A program made the translations under genes and the position numbers. The notes under the pieces were generated by a model. The model did no database searches. It saw only the letters and a list, made by a program, of their open reading frames with translations, and was not told where the DNA came from. Positions 22,735-30,445 of a DNA stretch of 64,000 bases are shown piece after piece. Position 1 is the first letter of the stretch. The number at the start of each line of letters is the position of its first letter. Origin of the DNA: Ruminococcus flavefaciens AE3010 (lineage in GTDB: Bacteria; Bacillota; Clostridia; Oscillospirales; Ruminococcaceae); contig NZ_JAGT01000001.1 of assembly GCF_000526795.1 (NCBI RefSeq), positions 2,493,501-2,557,500 of the forward strand. The letters run 5' to 3'.

Positions 22735-24486
22735 ATGAGTGAATTGATTATTGTAAAACCCGAAAAGTGCGTCGGCTGCAATGCCTGCGTAAGAGAATGT
22801 CCCGCTCCCGAGGCTAATATAGTAAAGCAGCTGGAGGACGGACGTTTCATAACCATGGTAAACCATGATAAATGTATCGGCTGCGGAGAGTGCGTAAAGA
22901 AATGTACTCACGGAGCAAGAGACTATATCGACGATACTGACGATTGTATCGCTGATATCTTAAAGGAAAAGCTGATAATAATGGCGTCTCCTGCCATAAA
23001 GACAGTTCTTCCCACAAGGTGGAAGGGCGTTCTTGATTGGTTCAAGAAGCAGGGCTGTACCATTTTTGATGCTTCATTCGGTGCGGATATATGCACATGG
23101 GCTCATATCAGAACTATGGATCAGGACAAGATCGGCAATATCGTTACTCAGCAGTGTCCTGCTATCGTAAAGTACGTTGAGAAATACCAGCCCAAGCTTC
23201 TCCAGAACCTTTCGCCTATACACAGCCCTGTTGCGTGCAGTGCTATCTACATAAAGAAGTACCTGAGAAGAAACAACCCTATCGCCCTTATCTCCCCATG
23301 TATCGCAGAGAAGTATGAGGCACAGGACACAGAGCTCTTTGACTATAACGTTACGATCAAGAAGCTCCTTGAGTACTTCGACAGAAACGACATCAATATC
23401 CCTATAGATACATCAGAGGACTATGAGTACAAGTTCGACGAGTCACAGGGACAGATGGGCGCTATCTACTCCCGTCCCGGCGGACTCAGAGACAATATCT
23501 GGCTCCATGACCCCGATATCAACATCACAAACTCTGAGGGCGTACACAAGGTATATTCCGAGATCGAAATGTACAGCAGAATGCCCGAGTCCAAGCACCC
23601 GAGAATATTCGATGTTCTCTCATGTGAGTTCGGATGTAATATCGGACCTGCTTCGGGTACGAGACAGACAGTTTTCGATGCTATGACCACTATGAGAGCT
23701 GTAGAGAACGAGGCTAAGACACGCCGTAAGTCAGGCGGTATCATGGGACGAGGCGACGACAGGCTCTTCAAGAAGTTCGATGACGAGCTCCGTGTGGCTG
23801 ACTTCCTGAGAAACTACAAGCCCTCTATGCCTACACCTATCCCGAATATCAATCAGCTCCAGCCTATATTCGAGAAAATGGGCATGCATACCGAAGAAGA
23901 GCGTGCATACGATTGTCATGCCTGCGGCTACGACACCTGCCGCGATATGGCTATCGCTATATACAGAGGTCTCAATACTCCCGATAACTGTATCGTTCAT
24001 GCTAAATCTGTTCTCCTTGCAAGACATTCTGTACTGAACAGACAGAACGAGAAGCTTGCCGAGATAACAGAGGAAGTCCTCGCACTTTCTGATAAGCTGA
24101 AAGAGAATGTTTCAAAGATAACTGATAATATGCAGAATATCGGCGAATCCACTTCAGCTACAAGCGAGAGAGCTGCTGTAGTTAAGGATCTTCTGGAGAA
24201 CGTTGTTACCTTCTGTAACGATAACTCAACTATGGACGCAGACAGCGTATCACAGCTCACATCTATCCTTGAGACCACTATCGACGCATTCAGCGCTCTC
24301 GATGATAATGTTACCACAACAAATGAGAGCTCAGAGACTATCAACTCATCTATCAATGATATCATCTCACTTGTTGGAGACATCAACGAGGTCCTTGTAA
24401 AGGCAGGCAATGACAAGACCAAAAAGCTTGAAGATCTTGACAAGCTTGCCGAAGAGGAAGCTAATAAGCCTGAAGAGAAAAAGTAA
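22735..24486 (+). CDS. Sensor-like [FeFe]-hydrogenase (group C/D type) with coiled signalling tail
   Basis: A 583-residue protein; ATG 22735 has AAGGAG ten bases upstream. Residues 8-60 carry two [4Fe-4S] ferredoxin motifs (Cys 12, 15, 18, 22 and 47, 50, 53, 57). Residues 80-385 are an H-cluster domain with Cys141 in TQQCP, Cys189 in ISPC, and Cys297/Cys301 in SCEFGC, the right number and spacing of cluster ligands. The proton-relay cysteine of catalytic enzymes (first Cys of TSCCP) is Gln140 and the Met of MPC is Ser. Near 400 a further CHACGYDTC...NC cluster motif follows, then about 140 residues of heptad-rich Ser/Thr helix resembling a chemoreceptor coiled coil without the conserved hairpin. 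This is like sensory hydrogenases (HydS), which report H2, but lacks their PAS domain. Confidence 0.8.
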   Translation: MSELIIVKPEKCVGCNACVRECPAPEANIVKQLEDGRFITMVNHDKCIGCGECVKKCTHGARDYIDDTDDCIADILKEKLIIMASPAIKTVLPTRWKGVLDWFKKQGCTIFDASFGADICTWAHIRTMDQDKIGNIVTQQCPAIVKYVEKYQPKLLQNLSPIHSPVACSAIYIKKYLRRNNPIALISPCIAEKYEAQDTELFDYNVTIKKLLEYFDRNDINIPIDTSEDYEYKFDESQGQMGAIYSRPGGLRDNIWLHDPDINITNSEGVHKVYSEIEMYSRMPESKHPRIFDVLSCEFGCNIGPASGTRQTVFDAMTTMRAVENEAKTRRKSGGIMGRGDDRLFKKFDDELRVADFLRNYKPSMPTPIPNINQLQPIFEKMGMHTEEERAYDCHACGYDTCRDMAIAIYRGLNTPDNCIVHAKSVLLARHSVLNRQNEKLAEITEEVLALSDKLKENVSKITDNMQNIGESTSATSERAAVVKDLLENVVTFCNDNSTMDADSVSQLTSILETTIDAFSALDDNVTTTNESSETINSSINDIISLVGDINEVLVKAGNDKTKKLEDLDKLAEEEANKPEEKK

Positions 24487-24490
24487 TACA

Positions 24491-24526
24491 AACGCCGATA
24501 TTTCCACGGGAATATCGGCGTTTTTG
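24491..24526 (+). terminator. Terminator of the hydrogenase-like gene
   Basis: Stem AACGCCGATATT (24491-24502) with AATATCGGCGTT (24511-24522), followed by TTT. Confidence 0.9.
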
Positions 24527-24560
24527 AGTACACATTATTATACGAAAGGACAGACCTGTC

Positions 24561-26216
24561 ATGTACGAAACAAGCAACACACTTTCCGAGGAAATAACAG
24601 CCGCAGAGATAAGCGATTCCTGCTGTGAGACGGGAGATATAGTCCCCGACCGCACAGAGGATCATGAGATAGTAGTGGTTGGAGCAGGCGCTTCGGGAGT
24701 TCCCGCAGCAGGCTGGGCAGCCGAGCTGGGAGCAGATACGGTGCTGCTCCAGAAGGAAGCAGCTGTGGTATCACAGGGCAACTGCGGCTCTGCTATCATA
24801 AAGTCGCGCTCCACAGAAGCAGGCATAGCCAAGTGGATACACCACACCAACAGCCTCTGCGACTGGAGAGCCGATACAAAGCAGCTCCGCGCATACGCCG
24901 AGCATTCCGAGGAGGCTATGATGTGGTTCCTCAACCGCGCAGGTCTCACCAAGGAGACCGAGTACGGCGACGGCAGCAAGGTTGACAATAACGCCGAGAG
25001 CGCAAAGCTCCTCAACGACGGGGATAAGCTCTGCGCATTCAGAAGCACCAGCGGCGACTTTACGGGAGTGTGGAAGGACCGCATGAACAGCTACGACTAC
25101 GGCGACGACCACTGCTACTTCTGGGCTCCGTGGATAGGTCCCAAGCCCCTGAACGTGGGTAATGCCCTCCACAATGCCCTCAATAATATCATGGCGGAGC
25201 ATAAGAATCTCCGCGCGTATTTCTCTACTCCTGCGGTAAAGCTGGTCATGGACGGGAAGAGAGCTGCAGGCGTTATCGCCAAGGACAAGGACGGAAAGTA
25301 CATACAGTTCAACGCTTCAAAGGCAGTCATTCTCGCAACGGGTGACTACACCAACAACGCCGCTATGGTAAAGCGCTGGTGTCCCGATATTGCAGAGTTC
25401 GACAAGAAGCAGTTCGGCAAGACAGGCGACGGACATATCCTTGCCATAAGCGCAGGAGCTAAAATGGAGAATCTCGGTCACACCAAGATGATGCACGACT
25501 TTGACTCCGCCCTCATGTTCGAGGAGCCTTTCCTCTATCTCAACATGGACGGCGAGCGCTTCACCAATGAGTACACGGGATTTGTGTATATGGGCAACCT
25601 GCTGAAATATCAGCCCAAGTTCAAGGGCTCAATGCTTGACGCCGACCACAAGGACGGCTCAAGGGGCTGGTACTGCGCTATATACGACAGCAGCTATACC
25701 GAATGGGACAAGGACGAATTCGTGGACGGCTGCGTTCCGCCTTTCGTAATGGAGAAGTTTATCCCCGGAGCTGTTGAAGAGCCACAGGGCGTGTTCAAGA
25801 ACCTCATAGACCTGCACAGGTGCGATACTCTTGAAGAGCTTGCAGCGGAGCTGGGTATACCCTATGACAAGATGAAGGCTTCCGTAGATCGCTACAACGA
25901 GCTCTGCGAAAAGGGCTGCGATACGGACTTCGGAAAGCCTGCAAAGTATATGCACAAGATAGAAAAGGCTCCGTTCTGGGGAGCACGAAAGCATATCCGC
26001 GTTTCTGCGGAGGTATCGGGCGTCATCACCAACGAGAACGCTCAGGCTCTTGATGCCGACGGAAAGCCCATAGAGGGACTTTACTGCGCAGGTAATCTCG
26101 GGGGACCCTTCTACGGCGGTGCGGACTATCCCTTCCACCAGACGGGACTCTCTCTCGGACGCTGCTATACCTTCGGCATGATAGCCGCTAAACACGCTTT
26201 GGGTCAGCTTAAATAA
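24561..26216 (+). CDS. FAD-dependent oxidoreductase of the fumarate reductase flavoprotein type
   Basis: A 551-residue flavoprotein. Residues 1-30 are an acidic lead; the dinucleotide fold begins at EIVVVGAGASGVPAAGWAAELGA (about 34-56). The middle has ILATGDYTNNAAMVKRWCP and GDGHILAISAGAKMENLGH, and the end has IEGLYCAGNLGGPF followed by HQTGLSLGRCYTFGMIAA, the closing FAD-binding motif of the FAD_binding_2 family. No signal peptide, FMN domain or haem site is present, so this is a cytosolic reductase or dehydrogenase of unknown substrate (ketosteroid-, urocanate- or fumarate-type are all possible). AAAGGAC precedes the ATG. It is monocistronic. Confidence 0.85.
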   Translation: MYETSNTLSEEITAAEISDSCCETGDIVPDRTEDHEIVVVGAGASGVPAAGWAAELGADTVLLQKEAAVVSQGNCGSAIIKSRSTEAGIAKWIHHTNSLCDWRADTKQLRAYAEHSEEAMMWFLNRAGLTKETEYGDGSKVDNNAESAKLLNDGDKLCAFRSTSGDFTGVWKDRMNSYDYGDDHCYFWAPWIGPKPLNVGNALHNALNNIMAEHKNLRAYFSTPAVKLVMDGKRAAGVIAKDKDGKYIQFNASKAVILATGDYTNNAAMVKRWCPDIAEFDKKQFGKTGDGHILAISAGAKMENLGHTKMMHDFDSALMFEEPFLYLNMDGERFTNEYTGFVYMGNLLKYQPKFKGSMLDADHKDGSRGWYCAIYDSSYTEWDKDEFVDGCVPPFVMEKFIPGAVEEPQGVFKNLIDLHRCDTLEELAAELGIPYDKMKASVDRYNELCEKGCDTDFGKPAKYMHKIEKAPFWGARKHIRVSAEVSGVITNENAQALDADGKPIEGLYCAGNLGGPFYGGADYPFHQTGLSLGRCYTFGMIAAKHALGQLK

Positions 26217-26220
26217 TGCA

Positions 26221-26256
26221 AAGCCCCTATGGGATTATCCCATAGGAGCTTTATTT
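26221..26256. terminator. Bidirectional terminator between convergent genes
   Basis: Stem AAGCCCCTATGGG (26221-26233) with CCCATAGGAGCTTT (26239-26252, one bulge); T-rich on the plus side and A-rich before it. It serves the flavoprotein and the convergent hydrolase gene ending at 26235. Confidence 0.75.
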
Positions 26257-27149
26257 ATCCTTGATACAATGACTTCATATTCTTTTCGGTATTTTTTCAA
26301 TAGAGCATAGTCGTGAGCGCCGCCTTTTTTCTCATAGTAGGAGAAAGGGTGGCGTTCCTTTTTCATTCGTGTGACAAATCGTCTTGCAGGTATATTCAGT
26401 ATATCATGAGTTCCCGAAAACAGGGTTATATGCGGGAATCCGCTGAGACTGACATTGATGGCATTGGCTCTTTTATCGTCAGTATCCAGACCCTTTAGCC
26501 ATAATTCGCTTATCTTGCCGATAGGAAACTGACCCAAGATATAGTCCTGTTTTTTTATGTATTCCGCACGCCTGCACTCCTTGTCGGTCATTTTGCCGAT
26601 CTTGAACCCCGGGGAGATAAGCACTATCTCATTGGCAAGTGGCAGTCCGTTATCCCTTGCAAGCATAGACAGGGACAGCGCAAGAGTTCCCCCTGCGGAG
26701 TCGCCTATTACGGTGAGATCTTCGGGGCGGCAGCTCTTTATGACCTCCCTGTAGACCTCCATGAGCATAATGTGTGAGTCTATTGCATTGCTTTCGGGTA
26801 CCATGGGATACTGGGGGAGTATTATCTCGCAGCCCGTATCTCTTGCAAGACGGCGGCAGAATCTCCACTGAATGGGGAGGGCTTCCAGAAAAAAGCCGCC
26901 TCCGTGAAGAAAGAGCACCTTTTTATTGCTTCTGTTATGCTTATCCCTTGCGGTGAAGTATATGCCGTCCTGTACTCTGCACTTTTTAATGTTCATAGTC
27001 CTCCTTACGCTTTTTGGAGGAGCGGAGGTCTGAGGCAGCTTTTTCTTCAGCTTTGCAAGTCCTTCTGCGAATTCGGGATCATCGAGACTGCACAGTGCAG
27101 TGAAGTCCCTCATGTAAAATTTTATCAGATTTCTTATTATGAATTTCAT
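26235..27149 (-). CDS. Alpha/beta-hydrolase of the hormone-sensitive-lipase type
   Basis: A 304-residue protein with HGGGFFLE (oxyanion loop), VIGDSAGGTLAL (nucleophile Ser), SGTHDIL (Asp) and GGAHDYAL (His), the full catalytic set of the HSL/acetyl-esterase family. It is probably a carboxylesterase on small acyl groups such as acetylated sugars. ATG 27149 has AAGGAA seven bases before it; an in-frame ATG at 27191 overlaps the stop of the small frame upstream (TGATG) and could also be used. There is no signal peptide, so it is cytosolic. Confidence 0.88.
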   Translation of the reverse strand: MKFIIRNLIKFYMRDFTALCSLDDPEFAEGLAKLKKKLPQTSAPPKSVRRTMNIKKCRVQDGIYFTARDKHNRSNKKVLFLHGGGFFLEALPIQWRFCRRLARDTGCEIILPQYPMVPESNAIDSHIMLMEVYREVIKSCRPEDLTVIGDSAGGTLALSLSMLARDNGLPLANEIVLISPGFKIGKMTDKECRRAEYIKKQDYILGQFPIGKISELWLKGLDTDDKRANAINVSLSGFPHITLFSGTHDILNIPARRFVTRMKKERHPFSYYEKKGGAHDYALLKKYRKEYEVIVSRINKAPMG

Positions 27150-27190
27150 TGAAAGTTCCTTGTTTGGTAAAAAGGTGATACTATTGTTCA

Positions 27191-27292
27191 TCAATAGTAT
27201 CCATATTCGTTGGATTCTTCTTCAACACAGCGTTCACGGATACACTCAGTGTAATCTGCATCATCAAGCAGCTCTTTAACTGATCTACACAT
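27191..27292 (-). CDS. 33-residue acidic peptide upstream of the hydrolase
   Basis: ATG 27292 to TGA 27193-27191 on the minus strand codes MCRSVKELLDDADYTE then CIRERCVEEESNEYGYY. A consensus promoter stands only ten bases before it, so the transcript would be almost leaderless. Its TGA overlaps an ATG in frame with the hydrolase. It could be a small protein or a leader frame controlling the hydrolase; it is not recognised. Confidence 0.4.
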   Translation of the reverse strand: MCRSVKELLDDADYTECIRERCVEEESNEYGYY

Positions 27293-27308
27293 CAATTACA
27301 TCATAATA

Positions 27309-27337
27309 ATTATAGCATATAATTGTTAAATAAGCAA
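27309..27337 (-). promoter_or_regulatory. Promoter of the small frame and hydrolase
   Basis: Minus strand TTGCTT (27337-27332), 17-base spacer, TATAAT (27314-27309). Confidence 0.7.
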
Positions 27338-27339
27338 CA

Positions 27340-27633
27340 CTCGCGGGAGTAAAATACCGCATTTCATTACTTTGCCGCGAACATGGCGGCGCGGGCTCCG
27401 CGCAAAAAATGCGATGCCCTGATACGATGTAAACGGCAAACACAAAGAACAATCCATGACGTGGCGACCCGACGAGGGTATGCTCGACATTTCCTCCGTG
27501 CACAGAGCTTGCTTTCCCGAGAGTAAAACTAATACTAAACCCTTTCAATCATAATCCCCCCTGTTTCTTTTTTCAATGAAGACAGAAATTTTTTGAAGAA
27601 TTCCTGCACGAAAACACCTTTTAGTACATAAAG
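27340..27633. other. Unassigned GC-rich gap at the edge of the accessory region
   Basis: About 200 bases (27345-27545) are more GC-rich than the surroundings, with words such as GCCGCGAACATGGCGGCGCG, unlike the host repeats. A minus-strand open frame crosses it but has no ribosome site and no recognisable pattern. I see no gene here; it may be foreign debris. Confidence 0.4.
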
Positions 27634-28278
27634 ATGTTGCCACCCAATACTGCCTTTCGCGGAAGCGGACTGATAGCTCGTTTCGTTTATTGTTTCCCCG
27701 TCAGCAATATTGGTTCACGGCGGTATGATACGCAGCCTGTTCCTGAATTGGTAGCTGAGAAATATCAACAGCTGATATTTGATCTGCTTACCAACAAGTT
27801 TTGCAGTTATGACGGAGAAGAGATGTATCTGCGCTTTGATGACAGAGCGTACAAAGAATTCGTTGACTACTATAACGGGCATATTGAACCGAGATTGCTA
27901 ACGGATATGGCTTTCTGTAAGAACTGGGGCGGCAAGTATCACGGCTTGATACTAAGGCTGTGCGGTATCATTCACTGTGTTAAACGCCTTTAAAACGGCG
28001 ATTTCCCTGATATTGTAGATGTGGGGATAGATACACTTACCGATTCTATTTCTATTGCGGAGTATTACCGTGAACAGGCGATATACGCATACAGCCTGGG
28101 CGATGTGGATATTGCGACTGTCAAGGCGGAGAGAGTTCTTAATAAGATACGCTCCAAGCATATTGACAGCATCAGGCAGAACGATCTGTACAAGCTGTGC
28201 AGATGTACACTTTTCAAAAATGCAGTAGATTTTGCCGAAACAGTGGATATCAGCAATGCAGAAATGCTCAGAACTTGA
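27634..28278 (+). pseudogene. DUF3987 (YfjI-type primase/helicase-associated) gene remnant
   Basis: The first part (27634-27990) has AFRGSGLIARFVYCFPVSNIGSR, then VPELVAEKYQQLIFDLL, GEEMYLRFDDRAYKEFVDYYN and GGKYHGLILRLCGIIH, which fit the C-terminal half of DUF3987 proteins found on phages and integrative elements. A TAA at 27991-27993 interrupts it in frame; the same frame then continues (DTLTDSISIAEYYREQAIYAY, LYKLCRCTLFKN) as expected for the family. The N-terminal ATPase half is absent upstream. A 5' deletion and a nonsense codon make it a pseudogene. Confidence 0.65.
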
Positions 28279-28552
28279 ATCTCAGAATGCAGAATTAGAA
28301 TCTGAAAAAACTGAACTTGAAAAGAAAATAGAAGAAAAAGACCTCCGTATCGAACACCTTACAGAGCTTGTGCTGAAACGCAATAAGATGCTCTTTGGTC
28401 AGAAAAGTGAAAAGGCTAAATTCATAAACGACGGACAGCTTGCGTTTGAAGGGATATTCAATGAAGCTGAGGCGGAGTCGGATAAGTCTGCTGCTGAACC
28501 GACCATAGTGATATATGAGCCGAGGAGTTGCCTCGGCTCATTTTCGAATTGA
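28256..28552 (+). pseudogene. IS66-family transposase N-terminal fragment
   Basis: The frame overlaps the end of the DUF3987 remnant. It reads KCSELESQNAELESEKTE, a coiled helix, then KRNKMLFGQKSEKAKF and QLAFEGIFNEAEAE, the N-terminal zinc-finger-like and coiled region of IS66 TnpC transposases. Homology stops near 28510 and the frame ends at 28552; the DDE catalytic domain is missing. It marks a decayed insertion. No terminal repeats were found. Confidence 0.65.
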
Positions 28553-28587
28553 TTGTGGCTGGATTTGGTTGGCGGTTACACTAAAAA

Positions 28588-28619
28588 ACTGCAAATGGCT
28601 TAAATCAGCCATTTGCAGT
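28588..28619. repeat. Perfect 13-base inverted repeat beside the left attachment-like site
   Basis: ACTGCAAATGGCT (28588-28600) with AGCCATTTGCAGT (28607-28619), loop of six bases. It stands 13 bases before the tRNA-Glu-derived 21-mer. It may be a terminator stem without a T-run or an integrase arm site. Confidence 0.5.
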
Positions 28620-28631
28620 AAACCAATAATG

Positions 28632-28652
28632 GTGACCCGTACGGGAATTGAA
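28632..28652. other. Attachment-like site: 21-base copy of the tRNA-Glu 3' end
   Basis: GTGACCCGTACGGGAATTGAA is identical to 33980-34000, which is the T-arm and 3' acceptor strand of tRNA-Glu plus one flanking base. Both copies have the same orientation, and the intact tRNA lies at the far side, the usual result of site-specific integration into a tRNA 3' end. Flanking bases differ at once on both sides. Confidence 0.65.
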
Positions 28653-29135
28653 AAAATCCCGAGCCTTTCAGCAGCTTTTAGTAAAATGCGAAAATGGCTG
28701 TATTTCGGCGATTTTTGAAGCTTCACTTTTAGCATCTTCAAGTGATTTTAAGCGATTTTCAGTGCCAATAAGTGGTAAATAAGTGGTTGATAAGGCGCGT
28801 CTCTACCGAAAAAAATGACCAAAGCAGCTCTGAATAAGCGGTCAGATCCCGAACGGAGCTGCTGTGTTTTTTATCAAATTGAGTTGATGTAAAAATCACG
28901 ATTATCGCCTCGAAATTGTATTCTTCACAATTTCAAAGCAAAAATCAAGGCTTTTTGAAAAAGCGGTTCTGAATAAGTGATCAAAGCCTGACCAGAACTA
29001 TTCTTCCTCTATAGCATTTAGAATTTCAAGTTTTAATTCTTCATCGAATTCATATGTTCCATCCATTATCGCTGTCATTATTTTATAATGATGCTTATTT
29101 TATCCGTATCTATCATTATTTCGCTTTTTATGTTT
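28653..29135. other. Non-coding gap in the accessory island
   Basis: It holds a terminator-like stem GCAGCTC (28824-28830) with GAGCTGC (28857-28863) followed by TGTTTTTT. A minus-strand frame of 26 codons (29078-28998, MTAIMDGTYEFDEELK...) may be a gene end. Otherwise I see only AT-rich sequence. Confidence 0.4.
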
Positions 29136-29291
29136 TTATATCTCAAAATATACGGCTAAGTCCATAGGCTTGAACTGTCCCTTATTTACTACGCACTGCC
29201 AGCCAAGAACATAAGCCAGTTCTATCCTGTCAGCTCCTTCGATAGGTTCTATCTTCCATATTCTTTGTATGCTTGCTAATTTTCTTCTCAT
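29136..29291 (-). pseudogene. N-terminal remnant of a DRB0094-type RNA ligase
   Basis: ATG 29291 with AAAGGA upstream opens a 51-codon frame: MRRKLASIQRIWKIEPIEGA then DRIELAYVLGWQCVVNKG and FKPMDLAVYFEI. The pattern RKLASIQxIxxIxPIEGADxIExAxVLGWxVVVxKGxFxxGDxxVYFEI is the N-terminal OB-fold of RNA ligases of the DRB0094 group. The usual proteins are over 300 residues; the ligase domain with its KxDG lysine is missing, so this is a truncated copy. Its ribosome site is intact, so a short peptide could still be made. It lies just downstream of tRNA-Gln on the same strand. Confidence 0.6.
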
Positions 29292-29319
29292 TGTTATCGT
29301 TTCCTTTCATAGTTTTTGG

Positions 29320-29394
29320 TGGTTCCCGTTGGAAGGCTCGAACTTCCATTATCGGAGTCAAAGACCGATGTCCTGCCCATTAGACGAAACGGAA
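29320..29394 (-). tRNA. tRNA-Gln (anticodon TTG)
   Basis: Acceptor TTCCGTT pairs with AACGGGA; D-stem GTCT/GGAC; anticodon loop CTTTGAC with TTG; T-stem GGAAG/CTTCC with loop TTCGAGC; encoded CCA at 29322-29320. One T-T mismatch lies at the base of the anticodon stem. It is inside the presumed island. Confidence 0.85.
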
Positions 29395-29420
29395 TGTGTG
29401 AAAACTATCTGTAAAACATG

Positions 29421-29509
29421 ACAGTGCCATAAGCGAAAGCAGACTGACAGGCTCATAAAAAGTGAGCGAGTAAAACGAGCGCCATCGTGGAAGGGAGCAC
29501 AGGCACTGT
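29421..29509. repeat. Inverted repeat between the two island tRNAs
   Basis: ACAGTGCC (29421-29428) and GGCACTGT (29502-29509) would close a loop of about 73 bases that itself contains GCTCA (29451-29455) with TGAGC (29463-29467). There is no T-arm, so it is not a tRNA. It may be a processing structure of the tRNA precursor. Confidence 0.4.
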
Positions 29510-29511
29510 GC

Positions 29512-29585
29512 TGGAGACTGTGACAGGATTTGAACCTGCGCTCATGGAGTTGCAGTCCATTGCCTTTCCACTTGGCTACACAGTC
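29512..29585 (-). tRNA. tRNA-Cys (anticodon GCA)
   Basis: Acceptor GACTGTG with CACAGTC, discriminator T, encoded CCA (29514-29512); D-stem GCC/GGC; anticodon stem TGGA/TCCA with loop CTGCAAC; T-loop TTCAAAT. The 5' end at 29585 overlaps the stop codon of the upstream gene by two bases. Confidence 0.9.
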
Positions 29586-30444
29586 ATCGTTGGGTAGCCA
29601 TATGGTTATGGCGAAGCGTTTTTGATGCTATTCCCATGAGATTAAAGATATTCCCGTCTTGACCGATTAATGGACAATCAGGTTTTTTATGATCCTGCGA
29701 CTGCTCTTTTTCTATAAAACCACCGAATTTATTAGGAACGTAGTCGGAAAGCCATGTACCGTTGAACTGGTCATACGTCTGTAATCGCCATATTGCGAGC
29801 TTTCCGATATTCAGATCTATATCTTCAAACGGGAACATTATACATGTATGTCCATCTGTCTCAAAAACATACAGTTTACTGAACATACTGCTGTTTAGCA
29901 GTATTTCCGAGTCTGTCAGTGTAGTATTTATGCCATCTGCCCAGTCCTGAATATCTCCGCCGCAGCCTTGTAATATCAGTCCTTCTTTGTCACTCATATT
30001 TCTTAGATCTTCCGGGATTATATTTACTATTTCGGCTTCAGGGAGCTCATAGCACCTTTCAAGACTCATATCATTTTTATCACAGTTATGATACTGGACG
30101 TTTCGCAGTGAACTATGGGTGAATATAGTGCTTTTGAGATTACAGTTTTCAAAGGCTATATTTCTGAGAGCTGCCTCTTCGGCAATAAGCAAATGACAAT
30201 CACAGCAGGTGAAACTTATGTTCTTAAGTTCTGCAAAACACATACCTGCGTCTGTGATATCACATAACTTGAAATCACAGTTTCTGAATATAGCGCCATT
30301 AAACTGTTTCCCTGCGAAATTTAGCCTGTCAAAGATACAGTTTTCGAATACTGCACGTTCACCTTCATTTTCTTCATTCCATTTATTATGGAACAAACAG
30401 GCGTTATCAAGCTCCTCCTGCGTTATTATCCTTTTTTCTCCCAT
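29584..30444 (-). CDS. Pentapeptide-like protein with a cut-off mobile-element C-terminal motif
   Basis: A 286-residue protein. Residues 30-140 show right-handed beta-helix (pentapeptide) character: short repeats such as FENCIFDRLNFAG, FNGAIFRNCDF, IAFENCNLKSTIF. The middle (150-245) is an unrecognised domain. The end, CPLIGQDGNIFNLMGIASKTLR, is the opening of a segment common in large proteins of integrative elements (PLIGxDGNIFNLMGIAxRTL); there it is followed by about 40 more residues ending YEALNIIxEY, but here the frame stops at MATQR, at the 5' end of tRNA-Cys. GGAGG precedes the start. I infer truncation at a recombination point. Confidence 0.65.
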   Translation of the reverse strand: MGEKRIITQEELDNACLFHNKWNEENEGERAVFENCIFDRLNFAGKQFNGAIFRNCDFKLCDITDAGMCFAELKNISFTCCDCHLLIAEEAALRNIAFENCNLKSTIFTHSSLRNVQYHNCDKNDMSLERCYELPEAEIVNIIPEDLRNMSDKEGLILQGCGGDIQDWADGINTTLTDSEILLNSSMFSKLYVFETDGHTCIMFPFEDIDLNIGKLAIWRLQTYDQFNGTWLSDYVPNKFGGFIEKEQSQDHKKPDCPLIGQDGNIFNLMGIASKTLRHNHMATQR

Positions 30445-30445
30445 A

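Noticed and set aside
24561..26216. Assignment as a true fumarate reductase
   Set aside because: No signal peptide, haem or FMN domain and no partner subunits; kept as a general FAD_binding_2 flavoprotein.
27285..27548. Minus-strand open frame in the GC-rich gap
   Set aside because: No ribosome site, it covers the promoter at 27309-27337, and the translation shows no family pattern.
28515..28741. Open frames on both strands around the left attachment-like site
   Set aside because: They span the inverted repeat and tRNA-derived sequence, have no ribosome site and no recognisable product.
29421..29509. Third tRNA between tRNA-Gln and tRNA-Cys
   Set aside because: Ends pair, but there is no T-loop, D-arm or anticodon arm; reported only as an inverted repeat.
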